From Planctomycetota bacterium (GTDB taxonomy: Bacteria; Planctomycetota; Phycisphaerae; Sedimentisphaerales; Anaerohalosphaeraceae): DNA of 64,000 nt. The position numbers and the translations under genes were made by a program. The first letter of the stretch is position 1; every line of letters starts with the position of its first letter. Location: positions 1 to 64,000 of the forward strand of contig VRUI01000019.1 in assembly GCA_019456225.1 (NCBI GenBank). The letters run 5' to 3'. Under the pieces are notes generated by a model. It was not told the DNA's origin. It ran no database searches and saw only the letters and a list, made by a program, of their open reading frames with translations. Positions 38,008 to 47,022 of this stretch are shown in pieces.

Positions 38008-39441
38008 CTAGGGCTGCTGTTTGTCGTTTGCTCGCAGCCAGTTGTCGATTGCTGCTGCTGCTTTTCGGCCGCTGTCTATTGCGCGGACTACCAGCGAGGC
38101 GCCAGTCACTGTATCTCCCGCCGTGAATACCCATGGCTCAGATGACTGGAAGTTTTCGGCTTTTACGTTTCCACTTTCATCGAGTTGGACGTCCAGAGTT
38201 TCGACGAGCCCCTCGTGGGCGACGTGCACGAATCCCATGGCCAGCAGAACCAGGTCTGCCTGGATATCGAATTCAGTTCCTTCGAGTTCTTTCAGCTTCC
38301 AGTTTCCGTCGATGTTTTCCCACTGGACTTTACAGCAGTGAATTCGCCTGACACGTCTATCGTCACCGGAGAATTTTTTGGTGGTTACGCTCCACATTCT
38401 TTCGCAGCCTTCTTCGTGCGAGGTCGACTGCCGCATGATCCTGGGCCACATCGGCCATGGAGTATCGACCGGGCGATCTTCAGGCGGTTTTGGGAGTATC
38501 TCTAGCTGGAAAACATTTTTGGCCCCCTGCCGTCTGGCCGTTCCCACGCAGTCGCTTCCGGTGTCGCCGCCGCCTATTACTACGACATTTTTGCCCCTGG
38601 CAGAAGGGATCGAATCGGTTACTTCCTGGCCGGCTACCATCTTATTCTGGGCGGAAAGGTAATCCATCGCGAAAAGAATATTCTCGTATCCTCGACCGGG
38701 GATGACCAGATCTCTGGGCTGGCCTGCACCCATGGCCAAACATACGCAGTCAAACATCTTGCGGAGGTATCGAACTGAAATATCAACGCCTACCTCAACG
38801 CCGGTCTGGAAATCAACGCCCTCTGCGACAAGCTGGGCAAGTCTTCTGTCGATGACTTTCTTGTCCAGCTTAAAATCCGGTATTCCGTAACGCAGCAGCC
38901 CGCCTGCCGATTCATCCTTTTCGAAGACGACGACGTCATGCCCCATCCTCGCAAGCTGCTGAGCGGCGGCAAGACCGGCAGGTCCGGAACCGACGACAGC
39001 AACGCGCTTTCCGGTTTTGATCTTTGCGATAAGAGGTTTTATCCAACCCTCGGCAAAACCTTTTTCGACGATCTCAAACTCGATCTGTTTTATGACCACA
39101 GGCTCGTCGTTTACTCCCAGCGTACATGCCGTTTCGCAAGGCGCAGGGCATATCCGCCCTGTTATTTCCGGGAAATTGTTTGTCGAATGCAGATTTACGC
39201 AAGCCTCTTGCCACTGGCCATGGTGGACCAGTTCGTTAAACTCCGGGATCCTGTTCTTTACCGGACAGCCGGAACCATGACAAAACGGTATCCCGCAGTT
39301 CATGCATCTTGTAGCCTGCTTATCGATCATGTCGGGAGTCAGCGGAAGATTGATCTCTGCGAAATCTTTAACTCTCTCTTCGATGGGCCGATGGCCGACA
39401 TCCTGACGATTAAATTTTAAAAAGCCTTTTGGATCAGTCAC
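38008..39441 (-). CDS. gltD: Glutamate synthase (NADPH) small subunit
   Basis: 477 residues from a GTG at 39441 that lies inside the end of gltB (8-bp overlap) behind AGGAGG. The N-terminal Fe-S domain has CMNCGIPFCHGSGCP and CPAPCETAC; the FAD site is VAVVGSGPAGLAAAQQLARMG and the NADPH site VVVIGGGDTGSDCVGTA. It feeds electrons from NADPH through FAD and [4Fe-4S] clusters to GltB. The longer upstream frame inside gltB is unlikely to be translated. Confidence 0.95.
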   Translation of the reverse strand: MTDPKGFLKFNRQDVGHRPIEERVKDFAEINLPLTPDMIDKQATRCMNCGIPFCHGSGCPVKNRIPEFNELVHHGQWQEACVNLHSTNNFPEITGRICPAPCETACTLGVNDEPVVIKQIEFEIVEKGFAEGWIKPLIAKIKTGKRVAVVGSGPAGLAAAQQLARMGHDVVVFEKDESAGGLLRYGIPDFKLDKKVIDRRLAQLVAEGVDFQTGVEVGVDISVRYLRKMFDCVCLAMGAGQPRDLVIPGRGYENILFAMDYLSAQNKMVAGQEVTDSIPSARGKNVVVIGGGDTGSDCVGTARRQGAKNVFQLEILPKPPEDRPVDTPWPMWPRIMRQSTSHEEGCERMWSVTTKKFSGDDRRVRRIHCCKVQWENIDGNWKLKELEGTEFDIQADLVLLAMGFVHVAHEGLVETLDVQLDESGNVKAENFQSSEPWVFTAGDTVTGASLVVRAIDSGRKAAAAIDNWLRANDKQQP

Positions 39442-42400
39442 GGTACACCTCCTCGGTCGCCGGGACAGTTTCGGTGTTACGCTGTTCGTTGGCCCGCATC
39501 TTTGCAAGTGCCTTCCTGTAATCAACCGGTACAACTTTGACGAATTTACCCACCATATCCAGCCATCCATCGAGTATCTGCCTTGCTCTTTGACTAGACG
39601 TCCACTTCAGATGGCGTTCGATCAGATCGGCGAGAATTTTCTTATCCTTTTCTTTCCAGACGCTTTCAAGCTCTACCATATTAAGGTTGCAAAGCGTATC
39701 AAACAGCTGCATCTCGTCGAGAACATAAGCGATACCGCCGCTCATCCCCGCCGCAAAATTGCACCCTGTATTTCCAAGAACAACAACCGTCCCGCCGGTC
39801 ATATACTCGCACCCGTGATCGCCTACGCCTTCTACGACCGCTACCGCCCCGCTGTTGCGAACAGCAAACCGCTCACCGGCGATGCCGTTGATAAACGCCT
39901 CGCCGCCGGTCGCCCCATAAAGGAGCGTATTTCCGGCGATAATATTTTCGTGTGCGGCAAAGGATGCTTCTTTCGGCTTTTGGACAATGATCCGACCGCC
40001 CGAAAGACCCTTGCCGACATAATCATTCGCTTCGCCTATCAGCCGCATCGTGACACCCGGGGCAAGAAACGCACCAAAACTCTGACCTGCAGAACCGGTA
40101 AAGGTTACGTCTATAGTACCATCCGGCAAACCGGCGGCGCCATACTTCTGTGCGATCCGGTTACTGAGTATCGTCCCAGCCGTTCGGTCTGTATTTTTAA
40201 TCGTCCTATCGATCCTGACGGGCGTTTTGCTGTCGATAGCATCTTTCGCCTGTTCGATAATATCCCAGTCGAGATGGCCGTCAAGCTTGCTTACCTGGCT
40301 TCGGCTAAGCCGGATACCGGTACCTTCGGGAACCTTCGGCTGGTGGAAGATATTGCTTAGGTCAAGGCCCTTCGCCTTGTAGTGCTCGACAGCATCGCGA
40401 ACGCTCAATCTTTCGACCCTGCCGACCATATCTTCAAACTTGCTGAATCCAAGCTGAGCCATTATCTTACGAACTTCTTCGGCAACGAAGAACATATAGC
40501 GAGTAAGATACTCAGGCTTACCGGCAAACCGCTTAGTCAGTTCGGGATCCTGCGTTGCAATACCGTAAATACATGTCCCTTCATGGCATTTCCTGAGCAG
40601 TGTACAGCCCAGTGTCACAAGTGCGATAGTACCAAATCCAAACTGTTCTGCTCCAAGCAATGCGGCGATAACGATATCACGTCCGGTTTTCATCTGACCG
40701 TCGGCCTGAACGCGAATCCTGTCACGAAGGCCGTTAATAAGCAGCACCTGCTGAGTTTCGGCAAGACCAAGCTCCCACGGCCCGCCGGTATGTTTTATCG
40801 ACGATAGCGGACTTGCACCCGTCCCGCCGTCATGGCCGCTGATGAGAACTTCGTCTGCATTACCCTTTGCGACACCGGCGGCAATGGTACCAACCCCGAC
40901 TTCCGAGACCAGCTTAACTGAAACCTTAACGCCGGGATTGCTGCACTTTAAATCGTATATCAGCTGGGCGAGATCTTCGATAGAATAAATATCGTGATGC
41001 GGCGGCGGCGAGATCAGGGTCACCCCCGGCGTCGAATGACGCATACGGGCGATATCTTCGGTAACTTTATGACCCGGAAGCTGTCCGCCTTCGCCGGGCT
41101 TTGCACCCTGTGCCATCTTGATCTGAATCTCTTTAGCGTGGGCGAGATAATTTATCGTAACACCGAACCTGCCGCTTGCGACCTGTTTGATCGCAGAGTT
41201 TTTTGAATCACCGTTAGGCTCAAGCGTATACCTGGACGCATCCTCGCCGCCTTCGCCGGTATTGCTCATTGCGCCGATACGGTTCATAGCGACTGCCATG
41301 CACTCATGAGCGGCTTTGCTGATCGAGCCCTGGCTCATCGCACCTGTGCAAAAACGCTTTACGATATTTTCAGCCGGTTCCACCTCATCAATATCGACCG
41401 AGTTACCTTCGGTAAAATCAAACAGACCGCGAAGAGTATGTATTTTTTTCGACTGGTCATTTACAGCGTTGGAAAAATCGTCATACGCCTTCTGATCGTC
41501 ATTGGTCACCGCATGCTGCAAACGGGCGACCGTCGTCGGGTTCCAAATGTGCTGTTCGCCGTCATCGCGGTAGCTGTACTCGCCGCCGAAATCAAGCGGC
41601 AAGGCAGCAGGGGCTTTTTCGGCAAATGCCGACGAGTGTCTTTTAACGGCGTCTGCTGCAATTTCGACAAGCCCGATACCGCCAATACGAGAGCTTGTGC
41701 CGGTGAAATATTCATCGACAAAATCACCGTCAAGGCCGATAGCCTCAAACAACTGAGCCGAATGATAACTGCGAAGAGTCGATATCCCCATCTTGCTCAT
41801 CGTCTTGAGTATGCCTTTTTTGATCGCGGCGATATAGTTGTCGGCGGCCTGTGAGCAGTCAACGTCTTTGCGGAACATCCCATTTGAATGAAGCTGAGTT
41901 ATGGAGTCAAACGCCAGGTAAGGATTGATCGCATTTGCGCCGAAACCGGAAAGCAGACAGAAATGCATTACCTCTCGCGGTTCTGCGCTTTCAACGATAA
42001 GCCCGGCTTCGCTGCGAAGGCCGCGATCAAGCAATCCATGATGAACCGCCGATACTCCAAGCAGCGAAGGGATCGCCGCTTTCGCCAGTGTTATGCCTTT
42101 GTCACTTATTATGATCAAAGAAGCGCCGTCAGATATTGCTTTTTCGGCCGCGGCGATAAGTTCGTCGATGCCCTTCTTAAGACTTGCCGCGGCATCTTCT
42201 GCATTCGCATCGAATAAAGCCGGTATCGTAGCAATCTTAAAATCGTCCCGCTTAACTGTACGAAGTCTTTCGACGTCACCATTAGTCAATATCGGATGGG
42301 GAAGCTTAAGCTGCCTGCAGTGCGCCGCCATCTCCGCGAGAATATTCCGCCGTTTGCCCGTAAACATCATCAGGCTCATTACAAGCCCTTCACGCAGCGG

Positions 42401-43990
42401 ATCGATAGGAGGATTTGTCACCTGTGCGAATAGCTGCTTGAAATAATTAAACAGCATTTTGGGTTGATCGCTAAGAACGGCAAGCGGCGTATCATTACCC
42501 ATCGAACCGATCGGCTCCTGGGCATTAACCGCCATCGGCGTTAGAATATCACTTAGTTCCTCGCGGGTATACCCGAACGCACGCTGGTATTTCAAAACTT
42601 CTTCAGGGTCGCTCTTAGACTCGCTGGATATATCGAAAAGACCGCGAAGCTCAATACGGTTTTCCATCAGCCAGCGGCGATACGGCCTTTGCCTGGCGAT
42701 CTTGCTCTTGATCTCGTTATTGGTTATGATCCTGCCTTCTTCGGTATCGACCAGGAACATCCTGCCGGGCTGGAGACGCCCCTTTTGACTAACTTTCTCC
42801 GGCGGCACTTCAACAACGCCGGCCTCGCTTGCCATTATCGCAACACCATCGGTTGTTACTGTGTATCTGCAAGGCCTGAGCCCGTTACGGTCAAGCATAC
42901 CGCCAAGGATTCGCCCGTCGGTAAACACCATCGCGGCCGGCCCGTCCCAGGGCTCCATTATAGAAGCGTGATATTCATAAAAAGCTCGCTTGTCCTCACT
43001 GATATGATAACGCTCTCCGAATGCTTCCGGGATCAGCATCATCATCGCGTGCGGCATACTTCTGCCGCCCCGGACAAGAAGCTCGAGCATGTTATCGAAA
43101 CATGCCGAATCGCTCGCATCCTTATATACTATAGGGAACAGATCCTTGAGATCGTCGCCGAACGCGGCACACGTCATTTTCGCTTCACGCGACTTCATGC
43201 AGTTTCGGTTGCCGCTTAGCGTGTTGATCTCGCCGTTATGAGCTATATTCCTGAAGGGCTGAGCAAGCTTCCAGTTCGGGAAAGTATTCGTGCTGTAACG
43301 CTGATGAACGATAGCGATTGCGCTCTTAAGCCGCTCGTCAGCAAGGTCGGGGTAATATGCAAACAACTGCCACGCCATGAACATCCCCTTATAGCAGATC
43401 GTCCTGCATGAAAGAGTGACGATGTAGAAATCAGCCGCTGCGGTGCCAAACTTTTCACGAACCAGACGATGCGCCCTCTTCCTTGCCAGGAAAAGCTTAA
43501 GCTCAAGAACCCAGTTAGTATAATTGACTCCGCCGACGAATATCTGCTTGATCGAAGGCTCTGCCGAAAGTGCCAGAGGACCCAGACAATCCGGCGAAGT
43601 GGGTACATCCCGCCAGCCGAGAACCTCCATGTCGTAATGCTTTATCGATTCTTCGAGTATCCTGCTGCACTCGGCGGCAAGCGTATCGTCCTTTGGACAA
43701 AACACAACGCCTGCTCCATAATTGAGTGGTTCCGGCAGGTCAAATCCCATATCCGAAGCGACTGCTCTAAAAAATTCATGCGGGATCTGAAACAGTATCC
43801 CCGCACCGTCACCGGTCACTTCGTCGGAACCTGCTGCTCCGCGATGATGAAGATTGGCAAGGATCTCCTGGCCATACTCGATTATAGAGTGGCTCGCCGC
43901 CCCGGAAATATTGGCAACGGCACCGATACCGCAGGCATCATGCTCACGCCGCGATTCATACAAGCCCTGATCTTCTGGAATACAACTCAT
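39434..43990 (-). CDS. gltB: Glutamate synthase large subunit
   Basis: 1518 residues from the ATG at 43990. The N-terminal class II glutamine amidotransferase domain begins after a short propeptide at Cys20 (EHDACGIGAV). A central domain and the FMN-binding synthase domain (MSQGSISKAAHECMAVAMNRIGAMSNTGEGGED; SGHDGGTGASPLSSIKHTGGPWELGLAE) follow. The [3Fe-4S] ligands are CTLLRKCHEGTC and the C-terminal GXGXG beta-helix domain is complete. It makes two glutamates from glutamine and 2-oxoglutarate, completing the GS-GOGAT cycle with the nearby glnN. Confidence 0.97.
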   Translation of the reverse strand: MSCIPEDQGLYESRREHDACGIGAVANISGAASHSIIEYGQEILANLHHRGAAGSDEVTGDGAGILFQIPHEFFRAVASDMGFDLPEPLNYGAGVVFCPKDDTLAAECSRILEESIKHYDMEVLGWRDVPTSPDCLGPLALSAEPSIKQIFVGGVNYTNWVLELKLFLARKRAHRLVREKFGTAAADFYIVTLSCRTICYKGMFMAWQLFAYYPDLADERLKSAIAIVHQRYSTNTFPNWKLAQPFRNIAHNGEINTLSGNRNCMKSREAKMTCAAFGDDLKDLFPIVYKDASDSACFDNMLELLVRGGRSMPHAMMMLIPEAFGERYHISEDKRAFYEYHASIMEPWDGPAAMVFTDGRILGGMLDRNGLRPCRYTVTTDGVAIMASEAGVVEVPPEKVSQKGRLQPGRMFLVDTEEGRIITNNEIKSKIARQRPYRRWLMENRIELRGLFDISSESKSDPEEVLKYQRAFGYTREELSDILTPMAVNAQEPIGSMGNDTPLAVLSDQPKMLFNYFKQLFAQVTNPPIDPLREGLVMSLMMFTGKRRNILAEMAAHCRQLKLPHPILTNGDVERLRTVKRDDFKIATIPALFDANAEDAAASLKKGIDELIAAAEKAISDGASLIIISDKGITLAKAAIPSLLGVSAVHHGLLDRGLRSEAGLIVESAEPREVMHFCLLSGFGANAINPYLAFDSITQLHSNGMFRKDVDCSQAADNYIAAIKKGILKTMSKMGISTLRSYHSAQLFEAIGLDGDFVDEYFTGTSSRIGGIGLVEIAADAVKRHSSAFAEKAPAALPLDFGGEYSYRDDGEQHIWNPTTVARLQHAVTNDDQKAYDDFSNAVNDQSKKIHTLRGLFDFTEGNSVDIDEVEPAENIVKRFCTGAMSQGSISKAAHECMAVAMNRIGAMSNTGEGGEDASRYTLEPNGDSKNSAIKQVASGRFGVTINYLAHAKEIQIKMAQGAKPGEGGQLPGHKVTEDIARMRHSTPGVTLISPPPHHDIYSIEDLAQLIYDLKCSNPGVKVSVKLVSEVGVGTIAAGVAKGNADEVLISGHDGGTGASPLSSIKHTGGPWELGLAETQQVLLINGLRDRIRVQADGQMKTGRDIVIAALLGAEQFGFGTIALVTLGCTLLRKCHEGTCIYGIATQDPELTKRFAGKPEYLTRYMFFVAEEVRKIMAQLGFSKFEDMVGRVERLSVRDAVEHYKAKGLDLSNIFHQPKVPEGTGIRLSRSQVSKLDGHLDWDIIEQAKDAIDSKTPVRIDRTIKNTDRTAGTILSNRIAQKYGAAGLPDGTIDVTFTGSAGQSFGAFLAPGVTMRLIGEANDYVGKGLSGGRIIVQKPKEASFAAHENIIAGNTLLYGATGGEAFINGIAGERFAVRNSGAVAVVEGVGDHGCEYMTGGTVVVLGNTGCNFAAGMSGGIAYVLDEMQLFDTLCNLNMVELESVWKEKDKKILADLIERHLKWTSSQRARQILDGWLDMVGKFVKVVPVDYRKALAKMRANEQRNTETVPATEEVYRD

Positions 43991-44027
43991 CTTTAAACTT
44001 TCACAGTTATTACAATAGAGGCTCAGC

Positions 44028-44056
44028 AGGTTACTGTATGCACGACAAATAGTCAA
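44028..44056 (-). promoter_or_regulatory. Sigma-70-type promoter of gltBD
   Basis: On the minus strand TTGACT, a 17-bp spacer and TAACCT, about 38 bp upstream of the gltB start. Contrasts with the sigma-54-type promoters of glnN and the amt genes. Confidence 0.55.
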
Positions 44057-44074
44057 TGCAAATCTAAACAACTT

Positions 44075-44104
44075 AAAACTAACGACTAACGACTATCGAC
44101 TAAT
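44075..44104. repeat. Heptamer words upstream of gltB
   Basis: On the minus strand TTAGTCG, ATAGTCG, TTAGTCG, TTAGTTT, TAAGTTG lie between the glnN terminator and the gltB promoter. Confidence 0.7.
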
Positions 44105-44147
44105 TAAAACCGCCTCGCCAGGATTGAATATCGACCCGGACGAGGCA
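44102..44147 (-). terminator. Terminator after glnN
   Basis: On the minus strand GCCTCG...CGAGGC, extended by CCGGG/CCTGG, forms a stem around an A+T loop followed by GGTTTTAATTA, 36 bp after the glnN stop. It separates glnN from gltBD. Confidence 0.8.
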
Positions 44148-44182
44148 GTAACATTAAAGGACTAATAGATATACGTTGATGC

Positions 44183-46288
44183 TTATCTGAGGAAAAGCAT
44201 CTCAGCGTATGTCGGCAGAGGCCAGATTTCGGCGTCTACGATCTGCTCGAGACTGTCGGCGGCCTGACGAACAGGCGTACACGCGGCAAATACATCGTCA
44301 CGGAAAGAGATTGCCTGCTTGTCTGTTTCTTCGATAGCACCGGCCTTTTCGAGGCCGGCTTCAAGAGCAGCAACGGCACCGCTAAGTTCACTGATCAATC
44401 CGCAAACCTTTGTCAGGACATCCTTCTGGGCACTTGCGTCAACACCGGCTGCTGTTATGGAAGCAACTGCATCGGCGAGAGTTGCCGAGTACTCCGTGCA
44501 AGCCGGAATGATCTGACGTTTAGCCATCTGGATCATTGTCTTCGCTTCGATATTGATCTTCATACTGTATGCTTCAAGGAGAATATCCATACGAGCTTCG
44601 AGCTCTTCTTCGCTAAGAACATTCTGAGCCTCGAAAACAGCGACATTTTCTTTGTCATTGATTGACAGAATCGAATCAACAGTTGACTTGAGGTTTGGCA
44701 GTCCGCGTTTTGCAGCTTCAATGGGCCACTCGGCCGCATAGTTGTCACCGTTAAACAGTATGCGATGATGCTCCTTGACATACTTACTGAGCAATGCCTG
44801 AACAGCGGTGTTGCTGCTGTCCTTTTCGATCACTTCGGCAAACTCCGAGAGAACTTCAGCTACGATAGTATTAAGAACGAATACCGGACCCGAAGTTGAC
44901 TGAGAAGAACCAACCATACGGAACTCAAACCTGTTGCCGGTAAAGGCAAACGGCGAAGTCCTGTTACGGTCTGTGCAGTCACGCGGAAGCGGAGGAAGCG
45001 TAGAAATGCCAAGTTCGAGCTGACCGCCCTGCTTCGATTCCTTTGCGCCGCCTTCGGCAAGCTGGCTGACAATATCTGTAAGCTGATCGCCCAGGAAGAT
45101 CGAAACGATCGCCGGAGGAGCTTCGTTGGCACCAAGACGGTGATCGTTACCTGTGTTGGCAACGCTTGCACGAAGGAGCTTGGCATATTTGTCAACAGCG
45201 CGAATTATTGCGGTAAGGAACACCAGGAACACCATATTATCGTGAGGAGTATCGCCAGGATCAAGCAGGTTGATGCCGCAATCGGTACCAATCGACCAGT
45301 TAACGTGCTTACCCGAACCGTTTACGCCGGCGAATGGCTTTTCGTGAAGAAGACATACAAAACCGTGTCTGTTAGCTACCTTTTCCATTGTTTCCATAGT
45401 TAAATGGTTGTGGTCGGTCGCGACGTTTACAGTTGCGAAGATTGGAGCCAGTTCGTACTGAGCAGGCGATACTTCGTTATGCTGTGTCTTAGCCGAAACG
45501 CCAAGCTTCCACAGTTCTACATTGATCTCATTCATATAAGATGCTACACGTTCATGAAGAGTACCGAAGTAGTGGTCGTCCATTTCCTGGCCGCGCGGCG
45601 AAGGAGCGCCAAACAGTGTTCTGCCTGCCAGAACAAGATCAAGACGGGCTTCGTAAAAAGTTCTGTCTACAAGGAAGTATTCCTGCTCAGGGCCCAGTGT
45701 TGAAGTTACACGGTTTGTCGTGGTATTGCCGAGGGCCTTAAGAACGCGAACGGCCTGCTTGTTAAGAGCATCCATCGAACGAAGCAGAGGAGTCTTTTTG
45801 TCAAGTGCCTGACCGTTGTAGGAGCAGAACGCACTTGGAATAAACAGCGTGATGTTCTTGCCGTCTTCTTTGACAAATACCGGCGAGGTGCAGTCCCATG
45901 CCGTATACCCGCGAGCCTCGAATGTTACACGAAGTCCGCCTGACGGAAATGACGACGCGTCCGGTTCGCCCTGAATAAGCTCTTTACCGCTAAATTCCAT
46001 AACCGTCGTACCGTCACCGACCGGTGAGATAAACGAATCATGCTTTTCAGCAGTAAGACCTGTCATCGGCTGGAACCAGTGACAATAGTGCGTCGCGCCT
46101 TTTTCTATCGCCCAATCCTTCATGGCGTTGGCGATAACGTTAGCTGTGTCGACATCAAGAACCTTTTCGCCGGAAAGGACTTTCTTGAATGACTTAAATA
46201 CATCCTTGGGCAGACGCTCTTTCATCGTCGATTCGTTAAAAACGTTTGACCCAAACAATTCTGTGGTTGTTTCAAATGACTGACTCAT
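44183..46288 (-). CDS. glnN: Glutamine synthetase type III
   Basis: 701 residues from the ATG at 46288 (GGAG 6 nt upstream). Type III GS is recognised by its ~700-residue length, the GATHYCHWFQPMTGLTAEKHDSF N-terminal motif, the nucleotide/metal site TSTLGPEQEYFLVD, and GVNGSGKHVNWSIGTD with KTQHNEVSPAQYE. It lacks the adenylylation Tyr context of GSI. It is the only GS in the window and carries its own sigma-54-type promoter, so ammonia assimilation is probably nitrogen-regulated. Confidence 0.96.
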   Translation of the reverse strand: MSQSFETTTELFGSNVFNESTMKERLPKDVFKSFKKVLSGEKVLDVDTANVIANAMKDWAIEKGATHYCHWFQPMTGLTAEKHDSFISPVGDGTTVMEFSGKELIQGEPDASSFPSGGLRVTFEARGYTAWDCTSPVFVKEDGKNITLFIPSAFCSYNGQALDKKTPLLRSMDALNKQAVRVLKALGNTTTNRVTSTLGPEQEYFLVDRTFYEARLDLVLAGRTLFGAPSPRGQEMDDHYFGTLHERVASYMNEINVELWKLGVSAKTQHNEVSPAQYELAPIFATVNVATDHNHLTMETMEKVANRHGFVCLLHEKPFAGVNGSGKHVNWSIGTDCGINLLDPGDTPHDNMVFLVFLTAIIRAVDKYAKLLRASVANTGNDHRLGANEAPPAIVSIFLGDQLTDIVSQLAEGGAKESKQGGQLELGISTLPPLPRDCTDRNRTSPFAFTGNRFEFRMVGSSQSTSGPVFVLNTIVAEVLSEFAEVIEKDSSNTAVQALLSKYVKEHHRILFNGDNYAAEWPIEAAKRGLPNLKSTVDSILSINDKENVAVFEAQNVLSEEELEARMDILLEAYSMKINIEAKTMIQMAKRQIIPACTEYSATLADAVASITAAGVDASAQKDVLTKVCGLISELSGAVAALEAGLEKAGAIEETDKQAISFRDDVFAACTPVRQAADSLEQIVDAEIWPLPTYAEMLFLR

Positions 46289-46395
46289 TTTGTTCTCCAA
46301 AAAACTTAAATTTCCTTTAACATTGTTTACTATAGGTTATATAATTGCAAAGCAACAGAAACATTTGCAAATCCTGAACAATTCTTATATATCAA

Positions 46396-46411
46396 AGCAA
46401 CTGCCATACCA
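46396..46411 (-). promoter_or_regulatory. Sigma-54 (RpoN)-type promoter of glnN
   Basis: On the minus strand TGGTATGGCAGTTGCT: GG at -24 and GC at -12 with the exact 10-bp spacing, 108 bp upstream of the start codon. Confidence 0.7.
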
Positions 46412-46500
46412 GTAAAAACCACAATTGGCCGCTTTTTGTATGTCCTTTTAGATTATAGACTTACGATGATTCCGAGGCAAAGGCCAAGTCCTGAATCCCC

Positions 46501-46512
46501 ACATTTCCGTAA
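46501..46512 (-). promoter_or_regulatory. Second upstream element of glnN
   Basis: TTACGGAAATGT on the minus strand resembles the CTACGTAAATGT elements of amt1 and amt2 with two changes. It lies about 90 bp upstream of the glnN -24/-12 site. Confidence 0.4.
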
Positions 46513-46528
46513 ATAAATCCACCTCTAC

Positions 46529-46542
46529 CTACAATTTCGTAG
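46529..46542. promoter_or_regulatory. Palindromic upstream activating element of glnN
   Basis: CTACAATTTCGTAG reads almost the same on both strands (CTACGAAATTGTAG). It lies about 120 bp upstream of the -24/-12 element, the usual distance of bacterial enhancer-binding protein sites. Related to the elements before amt1 and amt2. Confidence 0.5.
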
Positions 46543-46587
46543 ATTAAGTCTCAGCAGGAAATCAGCAAAATTGACAAATTCAATGCT

Positions 46588-46929
46588 CTATCCAATCGCC
46601 TCATTACCTTTTTCGCCTGTGCGAACACGAATACAGTCGGCAAGCTCAACAACAAAGATCTTACCGTCACCGATCTCGCCGGTTCGAGCACCGGCGATAA
46701 GAGCGTCGATGGTCTTATCGAGAAAATCATCATTGACGGCGATCTCGATGCGAACCTTCTTAAGAAGATTCACATCAAACTGGACACCGCGATAACTCTC
46801 ATGATACCCCTTCTGTGCGCCGCAGCCAAGTGAGTTTGTCACAGACATTTTGCCGACACCTGCCTCATTAAGAGACTTCTTAACTTCATCAAGTCGATGC
46901 GGCTGAATATAAGCTATAATAAGTTTCAT
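46588..46929 (-). CDS. glnB: Nitrogen regulatory protein P-II (copy 1)
   Basis: 113 residues from the ATG at 46929 (AGGA 8-9 nt upstream). A PII trimer subunit: T-loop [18 protein letters not shown]/2-oxoglutarate loop TGEIGDGK and C-terminal RVRTGE. Position 51, uridylylated Tyr in enterobacterial GlnB/GlnK, is Phe; Arg38 is Ala. It follows amt1 by 90 bp and so is GlnK-like: expected to plug the ammonium channel in response to ATP/ADP and 2-oxoglutarate rather than covalent modification. Symbol could equally be glnK. Confidence 0.93.
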   Translation of the reverse strand: MKLIIAYIQPHRLDEVKKSLNEAGVGKMSVTNSLGCGAQKGYHESYRGVQFDVNLLKKVRIEIAVNDDFLDKTIDALIAGARTGEIGDGKIFVVELADCIRVRTGEKGNEAIG

Positions 46930-46984
46930 AATCAAATTCCTTTATGTTTTTTGCTGGCAACCCCCTCCGGCATAACTTTATTTT

Positions 46985-47022
46985 AGTTTTGCCGAAGGCG
47001 AGTTCCGCTATTTTGATTTTTA
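46985..47022. repeat. Short hairpin element (glnB1/amt1)
   Basis: On the minus strand after the amt1 stop, A+T words (TGTAAAA, ATCAAAA, TAGCGGA) lead to an imperfect hairpin CTCGCC-TTC-GGCAAAA, a degraded copy of the heptamer-word element. Confidence 0.45.
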
